A stretch of DNA of 33,653 nt from NCBI GenBank assembly GCA_018713335.1, contig DVOW01000023.1, positions 1 through 33,653 of the forward strand, given 5' to 3'. The notes beneath the pieces are model-generated. The model was not told the origin of the DNA and did no database searches. It saw only the letters and a program-made list of their open reading frames with translations. Within the stretch, counting starts at the first letter, position 1. Each line of letters begins with the position of its first letter. The position numbers and the translations under genes were made by a program. Below are positions 1 to 6,997 of this stretch, one piece after another. This stretch comes from Candidatus Merdivicinus intestinigallinarum (GTDB lineage: Bacteria > Bacillota > Clostridia > Oscillospirales > Ruminococcaceae).

Positions 1-15
1 TTCAAAAAATAAATA

Positions 16-24
16 TGCTATAAT
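16..24 (+). promoter_or_regulatory. Extended -10 promoter element of the first URO-D gene
   Basis: TGC at 16-18 is followed by a perfect TATAAT at 19-24, an extended -10. The -35 would fall at or before the window edge, so only half of the promoter is visible. It lies 33 bp upstream of the ATG at 57. Confidence 0.6.
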
Positions 25-56
25 GATAGAAAATTCGCCCGAAGGGATGGAATACC

Positions 57-1298
57 ATGGAAACGATCAGCCAAAAGGACCGGGAGGTTCTGCGAAATCT
101 GGCCCGCAGAAAGCTGGAATACGCAAACTCTTCCCACAACGCCGAAATCCTCAAAAAATGGGACGCTCTGGCCCATGGACGCCGGGAAGCTCCCACCGTG
201 CGCCTGCTTTTTTCCAATTTTCCCCATGAAGTCATCACCCCAAGGCTCCGGTGCGAAGGGGAAACGGCCCGGGGCCTCGAAGCTTCCCTGTTAAGCTCTC
301 TGGTTGGCCGGGAGCTTTTTGACGACGACACCCCTCTTTCCCTGTATTTTGAGGTGCATTGGGATACCTGGGCTTCCCCCTTCGGCGCCAAACCCCATTT
401 TACCCGGGCTTCCGGCGGACATTCCCAGGGGTTCCACATCGACCCGGTGGTGGAGGACCTGGCGGAGGATCTTGACAAGCTGCGGGGCGGCAGCTTCGGC
501 GTGGACCGGGAAAAAACCAAGGAACGCATCGCTTTGGCAGAGGACCTGTTCGGGGATATCCTTCCTGTGAAAATGACCATGGGGAGCCTGACCGGCGCTG
601 TTACCAACCCCCTGGTGTCCCTGATGGGTATGGAAAACTATTACTGCTCCATGTACGATTATCCGGAAAAGCTCCACGAGGTCATGGAAATGGCCACCCG
701 GCTTTACGAGGATTATTATGATTTCCTGGAAAAGGAAGACCTGCTCCTGCCCACCTGCGGCATGAGCCCCGTGGCCCAGGAGAGCTTTGCTTTCAACAGC
801 GAGCTCCCGGAGGAAAATGTCACCAAAACCACCCAGTGCTGGGGATTTTTGGAATCCCAGGAAACCACGGCCGTTTCGCCGGAAGCTTACGGGGAATTTG
901 TTTACCCGTATCAGGACCGGCTGGTGAAGCGGTACGGACTGCTTTCCTACGGCTGCTGCGAACGGGTGGACGCCATCTGGCCGGATTACCTGTCCAAATG
1001 GAAAAATTTGCGGAAGCTGTCCGTTTCCCCTTTCAATAACGAACCCCAGGTGGGCGAATACCTGCGGGGCAGCAATGTGGTCTATTACAGCAAGCCCCGG
1101 GCGGAATTTGTCACCAACCCCGGCCCTCTGGACGAGGACGCCCTGCGGGGATACTTCAAAGGTGTCTGCGAGGCGGCCAGCGGCTGCCTGTTTGAAATGG
1201 CCCAGCGGGAAGTGGGCACCATTTTCGGCGATTATGAGCGCGGCCGCCGCTATGTGCAGATTGCCAAGGAATGCATCGAAGAATACTGGAAGCCGTGA
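57..1298 (+). CDS. URO-D-fold protein (uroporphyrinogen decarboxylase family, long form)
   Basis: A 413-residue protein of the uroporphyrinogen decarboxylase superfamily, which includes haem-pathway decarboxylases and zinc-dependent corrinoid methyltransferases. It is longer than HemE (about 350 aa), has a long N-terminal extension and carries a Gly-Cys-Cys-Glu motif (residues 299-302) where methyltransferase relatives place metal ligands. The typical N-terminal HemE motif is not seen, so HemE itself is unlikely. The start is the ATG at 57 after a GAAGGGATGG Shine-Dalgarno-like stretch. The gene is monocistronic: a hairpin terminator follows within 20 bp. No corrinoid protein or haem gene is adjacent, so the substrate is unknown. 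Fold assignment is confident; a methyl-transfer role is inference. Confidence 0.8.
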   Translation: METISQKDREVLRNLARRKLEYANSSHNAEILKKWDALAHGRREAPTVRLLFSNFPHEVITPRLRCEGETARGLEASLLSSLVGRELFDDDTPLSLYFEVHWDTWASPFGAKPHFTRASGGHSQGFHIDPVVEDLAEDLDKLRGGSFGVDREKTKERIALAEDLFGDILPVKMTMGSLTGAVTNPLVSLMGMENYYCSMYDYPEKLHEVMEMATRLYEDYYDFLEKEDLLLPTCGMSPVAQESFAFNSELPEENVTKTTQCWGFLESQETTAVSPEAYGEFVYPYQDRLVKRYGLLSYGCCERVDAIWPDYLSKWKNLRKLSVSPFNNEPQVGEYLRGSNVVYYSKPRAEFVTNPGPLDEDALRGYFKGVCEAASGCLFEMAQREVGTIFGDYERGRRYVQIAKECIEEYWKP

Positions 1299-1313
1299 CC
1301 TGCCGGCAGGCTG

Positions 1314-1351
1314 AAAAAACTCCCCGCCCTTCATTGGGACGGGGAATTTTT
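1314..1351 (+). terminator. Rho-independent terminator after the first URO-D gene
   Basis: The left arm at 1321-1329 pairs with 1337-1345 (TCCCCGCCC against GGACGGGGA, one mismatch) and is followed by five T at 1347-1351. An A-run precedes it. It ends only 8 bp before the -35 of the next gene, so it insulates the lysozyme promoter. Confidence 0.8.
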
Positions 1352-1358
1352 GACGCAC

Positions 1359-1387
1359 TTGACATTCTTTTTGGAATGTTGTATAAT
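1359..1387 (+). promoter_or_regulatory. Full-consensus sigma-A promoter of the GH25 lysozyme gene
   Basis: TTGACA at 1359-1364, a 17-bp spacer and TATAAT at 1382-1387: both hexamers and the spacing match consensus exactly. The start codon follows 42 bp after the -10. Strong, probably constitutive expression is inferred. Confidence 0.85.
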
Positions 1388-1429
1388 ACTGGAACGACGT
1401 GTTTTTCACAGAATGGAAAGGAGAATGGA

Positions 1430-2263
1430 ATGAAGGGGATCGACGTATCCAAGCATCAGGGGACAATCGACTGGCAGAAGGTGAAGGCGGCGGGCATTGA
1501 GTTCGCAATTGTAAGAGCTGGTTACGGCATGTATGCAAACCAGAAGGACCCCCAGTTTGCCGCCAACATGGAAGGGGCAAAGGCGGCGGGGCTCCCCGTT
1601 GGGGTGTACTGGTACTCCTACGCCCAAAGCGGGGCGGAAGCCAAAAAAGAGGCGGACGTCTGTCTGGAAATTATCAGGCCGTATCGGGAACAGATCCTCC
1701 TGCCGGTGTTTTTTGACCAGGAGTACGAGCCGGGCATCAAGGCCCAGAGCAAGGCAGTGCGGACGGAGATGTGCCGGGCGTTTCTGGAGGCTGTCCAGGC
1801 TGCCGGGTACCGGCCGGGGCTTTATTGCTCCTATGACTGGTACAAAAACTGGGTGGACGGCGCAAAGCTTCAGGAGTATCCGGTGTGGATCGCCCATTAC
1901 GCGGAGAAATGCGGCTATACGGGGCCGAACCTGATCGCCTGGCAGTACACCAGCAAGGGGCAAATCCCCGGAATTTCCGGGGCGGTGGATTTGAACCAGG
2001 GGTATCCGGAACTGTTTCCTTTGGAAAAATCCGGCTGGCAGTGGGAAGACTCGGACTGGCGTTACTATGAAAAGGGGGACCCGGTGAAAAACGCCTGGCG
2101 GAAGATCCGGGGGCTTTGGTACCGGTTCGATGGGGAAGGGAAGATGCTGACCGGTTTCCAGAAAGTGGACGGACAGCTTTATTACCTGAACGACGCCACC
2201 CGGTCGAACATTCCAAAAGGAGCGTGCATCATCACCAATGGAAGCGGGGCCGTCCAGCTCTGA
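1430..2263 (+). CDS. GH25 lysozyme (N-acetylmuramidase) with C-terminal cell-wall-binding repeats
   Basis: A 277-residue glycoside hydrolase family 25 muramidase, which cleaves the MurNAc-GlcNAc bond of peptidoglycan. The catalytic domain spans about residues 1-197: GIDVSKHQG (Asp5), the FFDQEYE segment holding the Asp96/Glu98 pair, and a late VDLN (Asp187). Residues 202-277 are Trp/Tyr-rich cell-wall-binding-type repeats with the W-Y-R-F-D-G-E-G-K-M pattern. The ATG at 1430 is chosen because AAAGGAG lies at 1417-1423 and the protein begins directly with the fold. No signal peptide is visible, which is typical of phage-like lysozymes released through holins or by lysis, but no holin is nearby. 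The gene ends 5 bp from the convergent AraC gene. Confidence 0.9.
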   Translation: MKGIDVSKHQGTIDWQKVKAAGIEFAIVRAGYGMYANQKDPQFAANMEGAKAAGLPVGVYWYSYAQSGAEAKKEADVCLEIIRPYREQILLPVFFDQEYEPGIKAQSKAVRTEMCRAFLEAVQAAGYRPGLYCSYDWYKNWVDGAKLQEYPVWIAHYAEKCGYTGPNLIAWQYTSKGQIPGISGAVDLNQGYPELFPLEKSGWQWEDSDWRYYEKGDPVKNAWRKIRGLWYRFDGEGKMLTGFQKVDGQLYYLNDATRSNIPKGACIITNGSGAVQL

Positions 2264-2268
2264 AGGGG

Positions 2269-3129
2269 CTAAAGCAGGCGCTTTTTGGCCTGCTTCCGGT
2301 AGGCGCTGGGGCTTTGGCCGTAGCGGAGGGAGAACTGCCGGGAAAAATAGTTAAAGTCAGAAAAGCCCACCTGCTCCGCTATCCGGGAAATGGGAGAGCC
2401 AGTGGTGGTTAAGAGGGTGGCGGCTATAAACAGCCGGTATTCGCAGAGAAACTGCACCGGGGAAAAGCCGTACTGCTTCCGGAACAGGAAAGAAAAGTAC
2501 TCCCGGGTGATGCCAAGCTCCTTTGCCAGCCCGGAAACGGACAGGTCCGGCTGGGAATAGCGGTTTTTGACGATCTGCACGGCCCGGGAGATATGGGGGG
2601 AAACCGGGGCGGAAACGGTTTCGATACGGTTTGCCCGGCTTTCGGTGATGCTGTAATGGTGCAGAAGGTCCAGCAGGATGGAAAAACCCTTCAGGTCAAC
2701 GCCGGGCATCCGTTCCCCGCAGGCGTTCAGCAGCAGGCCGTACTGCTTTTGAAAATAATCCGCCTCCCCGGCGGCTTGATGGACCGGCTGTTCCGGCGTA
2801 ATGGACGCCCGGAGCAGGAGGCTTTCAAACCAGTCCCCCTCAAAGGCGATCCAGTAATAGAACCAAGGCTCCGTGTCGTCCGCCCGGTAATAGGTGGTTT
2901 CCCCCGGGAACAGGAGGAAGGTGGAGCCTTTTTCCAAATGGTAGAGCTTGCCCCGGGCCTGGAAAACGCCCCGTCCGCTGACCACATAGACCATCAGGTA
3001 ATAGGAACGGATGTAGGGGCCGTAGGAATGTCCGGGCGGGCACTGCTGCCAGCCGCAGAACAGGAGCCGGGAACCGGCGTATCCGGCGCTGCGGAAATAA
3101 AATTCTTCCGAATTGGGTTGGGCAGGCAT
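2269..3129 (-). CDS. AraC-family transcriptional regulator
   Basis: A 286-residue AraC/XylS regulator. The N-terminal half (about residues 20-100) is a cupin-like ligand-binding domain rich in aromatic residues. The C-terminal 100 residues hold the double helix-turn-helix: a first HTH around LSVSGLAKELGITREYFS and the second-helix signature ISRIAEQVGFSDFNYFSRQF followed by GQSPSAYRK. The ATG at 3129 is preferred over the GTG at 3135 because AAAGGAGG sits 7 nt before the ATG but only 1 nt before the GTG. It is divergent from the second URO-D gene. The 124-bp intergenic region contains a 21-bp-spaced direct repeat, so control of that gene and of itself is likely. The effector is unknown; a sugar or small metabolite is typical of the family. 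Confidence 0.92.
   Translation of the reverse strand: MPAQPNSEEFYFRSAGYAGSRLLFCGWQQCPPGHSYGPYIRSYYLMVYVVSGRGVFQARGKLYHLEKGSTFLLFPGETTYYRADDTEPWFYYWIAFEGDWFESLLLRASITPEQPVHQAAGEADYFQKQYGLLLNACGERMPGVDLKGFSILLDLLHHYSITESRANRIETVSAPVSPHISRAVQIVKNRYSQPDLSVSGLAKELGITREYFSFLFRKQYGFSPVQFLCEYRLFIAATLLTTTGSPISRIAEQVGFSDFNYFSRQFSLRYGQSPSAYRKQAKKRLL
2272..2295. other. Perfect 8-bp stem-loop at the lysozyme/AraC convergence
   Basis: AAGCAGGC at 2272-2279 and GCCTGCTT at 2288-2295 form a perfect hairpin with an 8-nt loop. It lies within the last codons of the AraC gene and immediately after the lysozyme stop. No clear U-tract follows on either strand. It may be a weak or factor-assisted terminator for the lysozyme transcript; this is inference. 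Confidence 0.4.
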
Positions 3130-3150
3130 CAGCACGCCTCCTTTTAAAAT

Positions 3151-3184
3151 CTTACAAAAATCCAGGATCTTCTTACAATTGTCC
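3151..3184. promoter_or_regulatory. Candidate AraC operator: two direct half-sites 21 bp apart
   Basis: CTTACAANNNTCC occurs at 3151-3163 and again at 3172-3184, the starts separated by exactly 21 bp (two helical turns). AraC-type proteins bind direct-repeat half-sites with this phasing. The downstream site ends just before the -35 position of the URO-D promoter. A shorter CTTACA recurs at 3228-3233 in the leader. Confidence 0.6.
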
Positions 3185-3208
3185 CTAGGAATAGCCGGGA
3201 AAAGACCG

Positions 3209-3214
3209 TATAAT
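3209..3214 (+). promoter_or_regulatory. -10 element of the AraC-linked URO-D promoter, without a -35
   Basis: A perfect TATAAT at 3209-3214 lies 39 bp upstream of the ATG. At 17-bp spacing the -35 position (3186-3191) reads TAGGAA, a poor match. A strong -10 with no -35, next to activator half-sites, suggests an activator-dependent promoter. Confidence 0.6.
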
Positions 3215-3253
3215 GAAGGGGTAGTATCTTACATTCAGAGGGGATGATTCATT

Positions 3254-4417
3254 ATGAAAAAAGACGGAATCCACGCCATGGTGGACCGGGAGGACATGAC
3301 CCCCGGCGCACGGAAAATGCGGGATTTTTACAGCAAGAAGCCGGACGCTCCCATTTATCAGGAGGAATTTGGCTACTACTCCTTGGAACGCTGGAAACGG
3401 GAAGGGCATTTGCCGGAGAATGTTTCCTCCGGGGAACTGGCAGAGCTTTTCGGGTTCGATCCCCCCGGAAAATTCAGCCTGGGGGAACTGGGCTGGTGCG
3501 AGGCCGCTTTCTGCCCGGCCTTTGAGGAAAAATGGATCTGCGACCGGGACGAGGAACATGAGATCGTCCAGGATTACGCCGGACGCCACGTCCTTTACTT
3601 TAAAGGCCGCCGCCAGGGGTTTATGCCGGAATATGTGGACCATCCGGTCAAGGACTGGAAAACCTGGGAGGAAAACTGCAAGTGGCGTTTGAACCCGGAG
3701 ACCGCCGCCCGGTATGAAAGCCTGCCCCAGCGGATGGAAGAGGCGGTGAAGGCCGCCGGGGAGGGCCAGGTCATCTGCCAGGGGATTATCGGCGGGTACA
3801 TGTACCTGCGGAGCCTCATGGGGCCGCTGGAGCTCATGTATCTTTTGTATGACCAGCCGGACCTGATCCACGACTGCATGAAAACCTGGTTCGCTTTGGC
3901 CGACGCGGTGGTGGCCAAGCACCAGGAATTTGTGACCCTGGACGAAATTTTCCTGGCGGAGGACATCTGCTACAACCATGGTCTGCTGATTTCCGGGGAT
4001 ATGATGCGGGAATTTTTGCTGCCCTATTACCAGCAGCTCATTGAAAACGCCCGCCGCCGCCAGATCGACAAGACCCGGAAAATCTTTATCCAGATCGACA
4101 CCGACGGCTTTTCCGACGCGGCCATCCCCCTTTATCAGGAAATCGGCATGGATTATCTAAGCCCCTTTGAGGCCGCTTCCGGCTGCGACGTGGTGCGAAC
4201 CGGTAAGGAATGCCCGGAGCTTCTCATCCGGGGCGGGTTCGACAAGCGGATTCTGGCCAAGGGCCCGGAGGCCATTGACGCGGAGATTGAACGGATCATG
4301 CCGGTGATGAAGAAGCGGGGCGGCTATATCCCCACCTGCGACCACGGCGTCCCGGAGGAGGTGAACTTTGAAAACTACCTCCACTACCGGAAACGGATGC
4401 TGGAATACGCAGAATAG
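3254..4417 (+). CDS. URO-D-fold protein, AraC-linked paralogue
   Basis: A 387-residue uroporphyrinogen decarboxylase superfamily member, clearly different from its neighbours at 57 and 6998. Features seen are a barrel segment KIFIQIDTDGFSD (277-287), where methyltransferase relatives carry a His-x-Cys, and a C-terminal PTCDHGVP stretch (Cys362-Asp363-His364). The canonical HxC zinc pair is therefore absent, though Cys/His residues remain near the C-terminus. The start is the ATG at 3254 with AGAGGGG about 10 nt upstream. Divergent from the AraC regulator and probably its target. The stop codon is 1 bp from the convergent MATE gene. Substrate unknown: the family covers porphyrin decarboxylation and methyl transfer, and the local context proves neither. 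Confidence 0.8.
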   Translation: MKKDGIHAMVDREDMTPGARKMRDFYSKKPDAPIYQEEFGYYSLERWKREGHLPENVSSGELAELFGFDPPGKFSLGELGWCEAAFCPAFEEKWICDRDEEHEIVQDYAGRHVLYFKGRRQGFMPEYVDHPVKDWKTWEENCKWRLNPETAARYESLPQRMEEAVKAAGEGQVICQGIIGGYMYLRSLMGPLELMYLLYDQPDLIHDCMKTWFALADAVVAKHQEFVTLDEIFLAEDICYNHGLLISGDMMREFLLPYYQQLIENARRRQIDKTRKIFIQIDTDGFSDAAIPLYQEIGMDYLSPFEAASGCDVVRTGKECPELLIRGGFDKRILAKGPEAIDAEIERIMPVMKKRGGYIPTCDHGVPEEVNFENYLHYRKRMLEYAE

Positions 4418-4418
4418 C

Positions 4419-5765
4419 TTAATCCCGGGTGACGTTTTTGATCCATTTGTCCCCCCGGAGCCGGAAAAAGGCGATGATCCATTTAAAGCACTGGTCGATG
4501 CGGGTGCAGAGGAATACCGCCCACAAGGGCCACTGGAACACAAACCCCGCCAAAAAGGTCAGGGGCACCACAATGAACCACCCGCAGACCATGTCCACCT
4601 TCATGACGAATTTGCCGTCGCCGGCCCCCCGGTTGATGCCGGTGAAGCAGGCGGCGTGGTAGCAGGTGCCCAAATGGGTGAAAGCGCCGATGAGCAGGAA
4701 CTGGGCGGCCAGCCTCTGGGTTTCCGGGGTCACATTGTACAGATAGGGAACCGTGAAGCTCATGAGTATCACGGTACCGGAAACCAGCACCCCCAGGCAG
4801 GCAAAGAGGATTTGAATGGTATTGGAGTACTGGCGGGTGCGGACATAGTCCTTTTCCCCCACGCTTTTGCCGATGACGACGCAGGCGCCGTTGGCAAGGC
4901 CGTCGGTGAAGATCCGCGCCAGGGACAGAAAGACGTCGGCAATGGAGTTGGCGGACACCATGGCGACCCCCAGCCGCCCGATGAGCATGGCTTTGGCGGC
5001 GCCCACTAAGCCCCACTGGGAATCCCCGGCGATAATGGGCAAAGAATGGCGGAAGAAATCCCCGGCCATTTCCCGGTCCCGGGTGAAAAAGTTCCGGAGC
5101 CGGAAGCGCACCCGCTGTTCCCGGAAAAACAGGTAATAGGCGGCGATGCAAAGCTCAAACAGCCGGGCGATGACCGTGGCGATGGCGGCGCCTTCCGCCC
5201 CCAGTGCCGGGAAGCCCAAATGCCCGAAAATCAACAGGTAGTTAAAGCAGAAGTTGCACACCAAGGACACAGAGGAGATCAGCAGGCCGATCCGCACGAT
5301 CTCCATCCACCGGAGCATGACCACCATGGTGTTGGCCATGGCGAAAAGGGGGTAGGAAAGGCAGACGATCCGGACATACTTGGCCCCCTCTGCGATCATG
5401 CTCGCGTCGTTTGTAAAGATGCGCATGGTCTGCTGGGGAAAGAAGAACACCAGCCCGCAGACAACGAGCGATACGATGGCCGCAAACCGCAGGATGACCC
5501 CAAAGATCCGGCGGATGCGGTCATAATCTTTTTTGCCCCAATACTGGGAGATCAATACCGCCGCGCCCCCGCCGATGCCGTTTACCAAAAAGGTGAACAG
5601 GGTAGTGGCCTGATTGGCCAGGGATACCGACGCCAGGGTAACGTCCCCCAAGGCCCCCACCATCAGGTTGTCCAGCATATTGACCCCCATGGAGATCAGC
5701 CCCTGAAAAGCCGCGGGCAGCGCTACAATAAAGAGGGAACGGTAAAATTGTTTGTCCTTAACCAC
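4419..5765 (-). CDS. MATE-family multidrug/cation antiporter
   Basis: A 448-residue integral membrane protein of the multidrug and toxic compound extrusion family, which exports organic cations in exchange for Na+ or H+. It has about 12 hydrophobic segments. The N-terminal LPAAFQGLISMGVNMLDN is the family motif, followed by the GALGDVTLASVSLANQ region and the repeat-half equivalent around GLVGAAKAMLIGRLGV. The GTG at 5765 is preferred over the upstream ATG at 5819, because AGGAAAGG lies about 10 nt before the GTG and the longer start would sit inside the -10 box. It is convergent with the URO-D gene, with a 1-bp gap. Exported substrate unknown. Confidence 0.92.
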   Translation of the reverse strand: MVKDKQFYRSLFIVALPAAFQGLISMGVNMLDNLMVGALGDVTLASVSLANQATTLFTFLVNGIGGGAAVLISQYWGKKDYDRIRRIFGVILRFAAIVSLVVCGLVFFFPQQTMRIFTNDASMIAEGAKYVRIVCLSYPLFAMANTMVVMLRWMEIVRIGLLISSVSLVCNFCFNYLLIFGHLGFPALGAEGAAIATVIARLFELCIAAYYLFFREQRVRFRLRNFFTRDREMAGDFFRHSLPIIAGDSQWGLVGAAKAMLIGRLGVAMVSANSIADVFLSLARIFTDGLANGACVVIGKSVGEKDYVRTRQYSNTIQILFACLGVLVSGTVILMSFTVPYLYNVTPETQRLAAQFLLIGAFTHLGTCYHAACFTGINRGAGDGKFVMKVDMVCGWFIVVPLTFLAGFVFQWPLWAVFLCTRIDQCFKWIIAFFRLRGDKWIKNVTRD

Positions 5766-5817
5766 GAAAAAACCGCCTTTCCTGTGTGATTTTGCGGGGA
5801 AAACGCCATTTTGCACC

Positions 5818-5846
5818 ATTATACCATAATCATTCCGTTTTTTCCA
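5818..5846 (-). promoter_or_regulatory. Promoter of the MATE gene
   Basis: On the minus strand a perfect TATAAT (5823-5818) is preceded at 17 bp by TGGAAA (5846-5841), a 4/6 match to TTGACA. It lies about 50 bp upstream of the GTG start. Confidence 0.55.
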
Positions 5847-5864
5847 GAAGGATTTCCAGATTTC

Positions 5865-5893
5865 TTTACAAAATCCGGCGAATATGCTACACT
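5865..5893 (+). promoter_or_regulatory. Promoter of the AEC transporter gene
   Basis: TTTACA at 5865-5870, a 17-bp spacer and TACACT at 5888-5893, with an extended TGC directly before the -10. It is divergent from the MATE promoter, with only about 20 bp between the two -35 regions. Confidence 0.6.
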
Positions 5894-5941
5894 GAAAGCA
5901 GCAAAATAAAAATAAATTTTTCTGGAAAGGCCGGGATTTGA

Positions 5942-6880
5942 TTGGAAAACCTTCTCATCAGCGTCAACGCGGTGCTGCCGCTGATGCTCTGCATGGCCGC
6001 AGGCTATTTGGCCCGCAGGATGAAATTCGGCGACGACGCTTTCTATATTAAATGCAATTCCTTCTGCTTCAAGGTGTTCATGCCCCTGATGATGTTCAAC
6101 AACATCTATCACGCGGACCTGAAAACCGCCTTCCAGCCGGATCTGATCCTGTTTACCGTTTTATCGGTGCTGGCTGTGGCCGCCGCCGCTTTTATCATTG
6201 TGCGGCTTCTGGTAAAGGACGGCAGCCGCCGTGCGGTTCTGACCCAGGGGATTTTCCGCAGCAACTATGTGATTTTCGGTCTGCCGGTGGCCATCAACGT
6301 GTACGGGGAAGGACATGCGGCCACGGCGGCCCTTCTTTCGGCGGTGGCTGTGCCCCTTTTCAACGTCCTGGCGGTGTTTACCCTGGAATACTACTCCGGC
6401 AAAAGGACCGGCGCTCTTTCCGTGGTGAAAGGCGTCCTCACAAACCCGCTGATTTTGGGGGCGCTGGCTGCCCTGCTGTTTCAGGCCCTTTCCATCCCCC
6501 TGCCCCAGGCGGTGGATTCCGCGGTGGCGGATCTAGGGGACGCCGCCACCCCTCTGGCCCTGGCCATCCTTGGCGCAACCTTCCGGTTCGGGGAGGTGCG
6601 GAAAAACCTCCGCTGGCTTGCTATCGGCGTTTTAGGAAAGCTCCTGGTGGTGCCCCTGGTCATGATCCCCATTGCCATCCTGCTGGGCTTTCGGGAAGTC
6701 GCTTTGCTGTCTTTGACCATCCTTTTTGCCTCCCCAACGGCGGTGTCCTCCTTTACCATGGCGGAGGCGGCCGGACACGACGGGGAGCTGGCGGCCCAGC
6801 AGGTGGTGTTTTCCAGCGTCTTCTCCCTGCTGACGGTCTTTTTGTGGATTTACGCTTTAAAATCCTTTGGCCTGATTTGA
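5942..6880 (+). CDS. AEC (auxin efflux carrier) family transporter
   Basis: A 312-residue membrane protein of the AEC family, secondary carriers that in bacteria move organic acids such as malate or malonate. About ten hydrophobic segments arranged as two halves are visible. The start ENLLISVNAVLPLMLCMAAGYLARR and the late SLTILFASPTAVSSFTMAE region are family-typical. The start codon is TTG at 5942, with GGAAAGG 11 nt upstream; no ATG gives a better N-terminus. It lies between the MATE exporter (divergent) and the third URO-D gene (same strand, 117 bp downstream, which has its own promoter). Substrate not predictable from sequence. Confidence 0.88.
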   Translation: MENLLISVNAVLPLMLCMAAGYLARRMKFGDDAFYIKCNSFCFKVFMPLMMFNNIYHADLKTAFQPDLILFTVLSVLAVAAAAFIIVRLLVKDGSRRAVLTQGIFRSNYVIFGLPVAINVYGEGHAATAALLSAVAVPLFNVLAVFTLEYYSGKRTGALSVVKGVLTNPLILGALAALLFQALSIPLPQAVDSAVADLGDAATPLALAILGATFRFGEVRKNLRWLAIGVLGKLLVVPLVMIPIAILLGFREVALLSLTILFASPTAVSSFTMAEAAGHDGELAAQQVVFSSVFSLLTVFLWIYALKSFGLI

Positions 6881-6886
6881 CCTTTT

Positions 6887-6939
6887 GGTTGTATTTTTGA
6901 AAGATATTGCAAAAAGGTGTGGAAACGTTCTATACAACC
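6887..6939. repeat. 8-bp inverted repeat upstream of the third URO-D gene
   Basis: GGTTGTAT at 6887-6894 and its exact complement ATACAACC at 6932-6939 are separated by 37 bp. The right half overlaps the probable -35 of the URO-D promoter. It could be a split operator; no U-tract follows, so a terminator is unlikely. Confidence 0.4.
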
Positions 6940-6959
6940 GCCGGGAAAACGAGTACAAT
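6931..6959 (+). promoter_or_regulatory. Promoter of the third URO-D gene
   Basis: TATACA (6931-6936), a 17-bp spacer and TACAAT (6954-6959). The -10 matches 5/6 and the -35 4/6. The ATG follows 38 bp downstream. Confidence 0.5.
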
Positions 6960-6997
6960 ATAGACAAATCTTGAACCGATACCCGGAGGTGTCTGAA

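Noticed and set aside
1271-1429. An upstream extension of the GH25 lysozyme
   Set aside because: It would span the terminator and the perfect promoter; the ATG at 1430 has the SD and starts the fold.
5916-5930. A CodY-like box before the AEC gene
   Set aside because: It differs from AATTTTCWGAAAATT at four positions and includes the ribosome binding site, so the match is likely coincidental.
6920-6933. A CcpA cre-like sequence upstream of the third URO-D gene
   Set aside because: It matches only 11 of 14 consensus positions, with errors in conserved bases.
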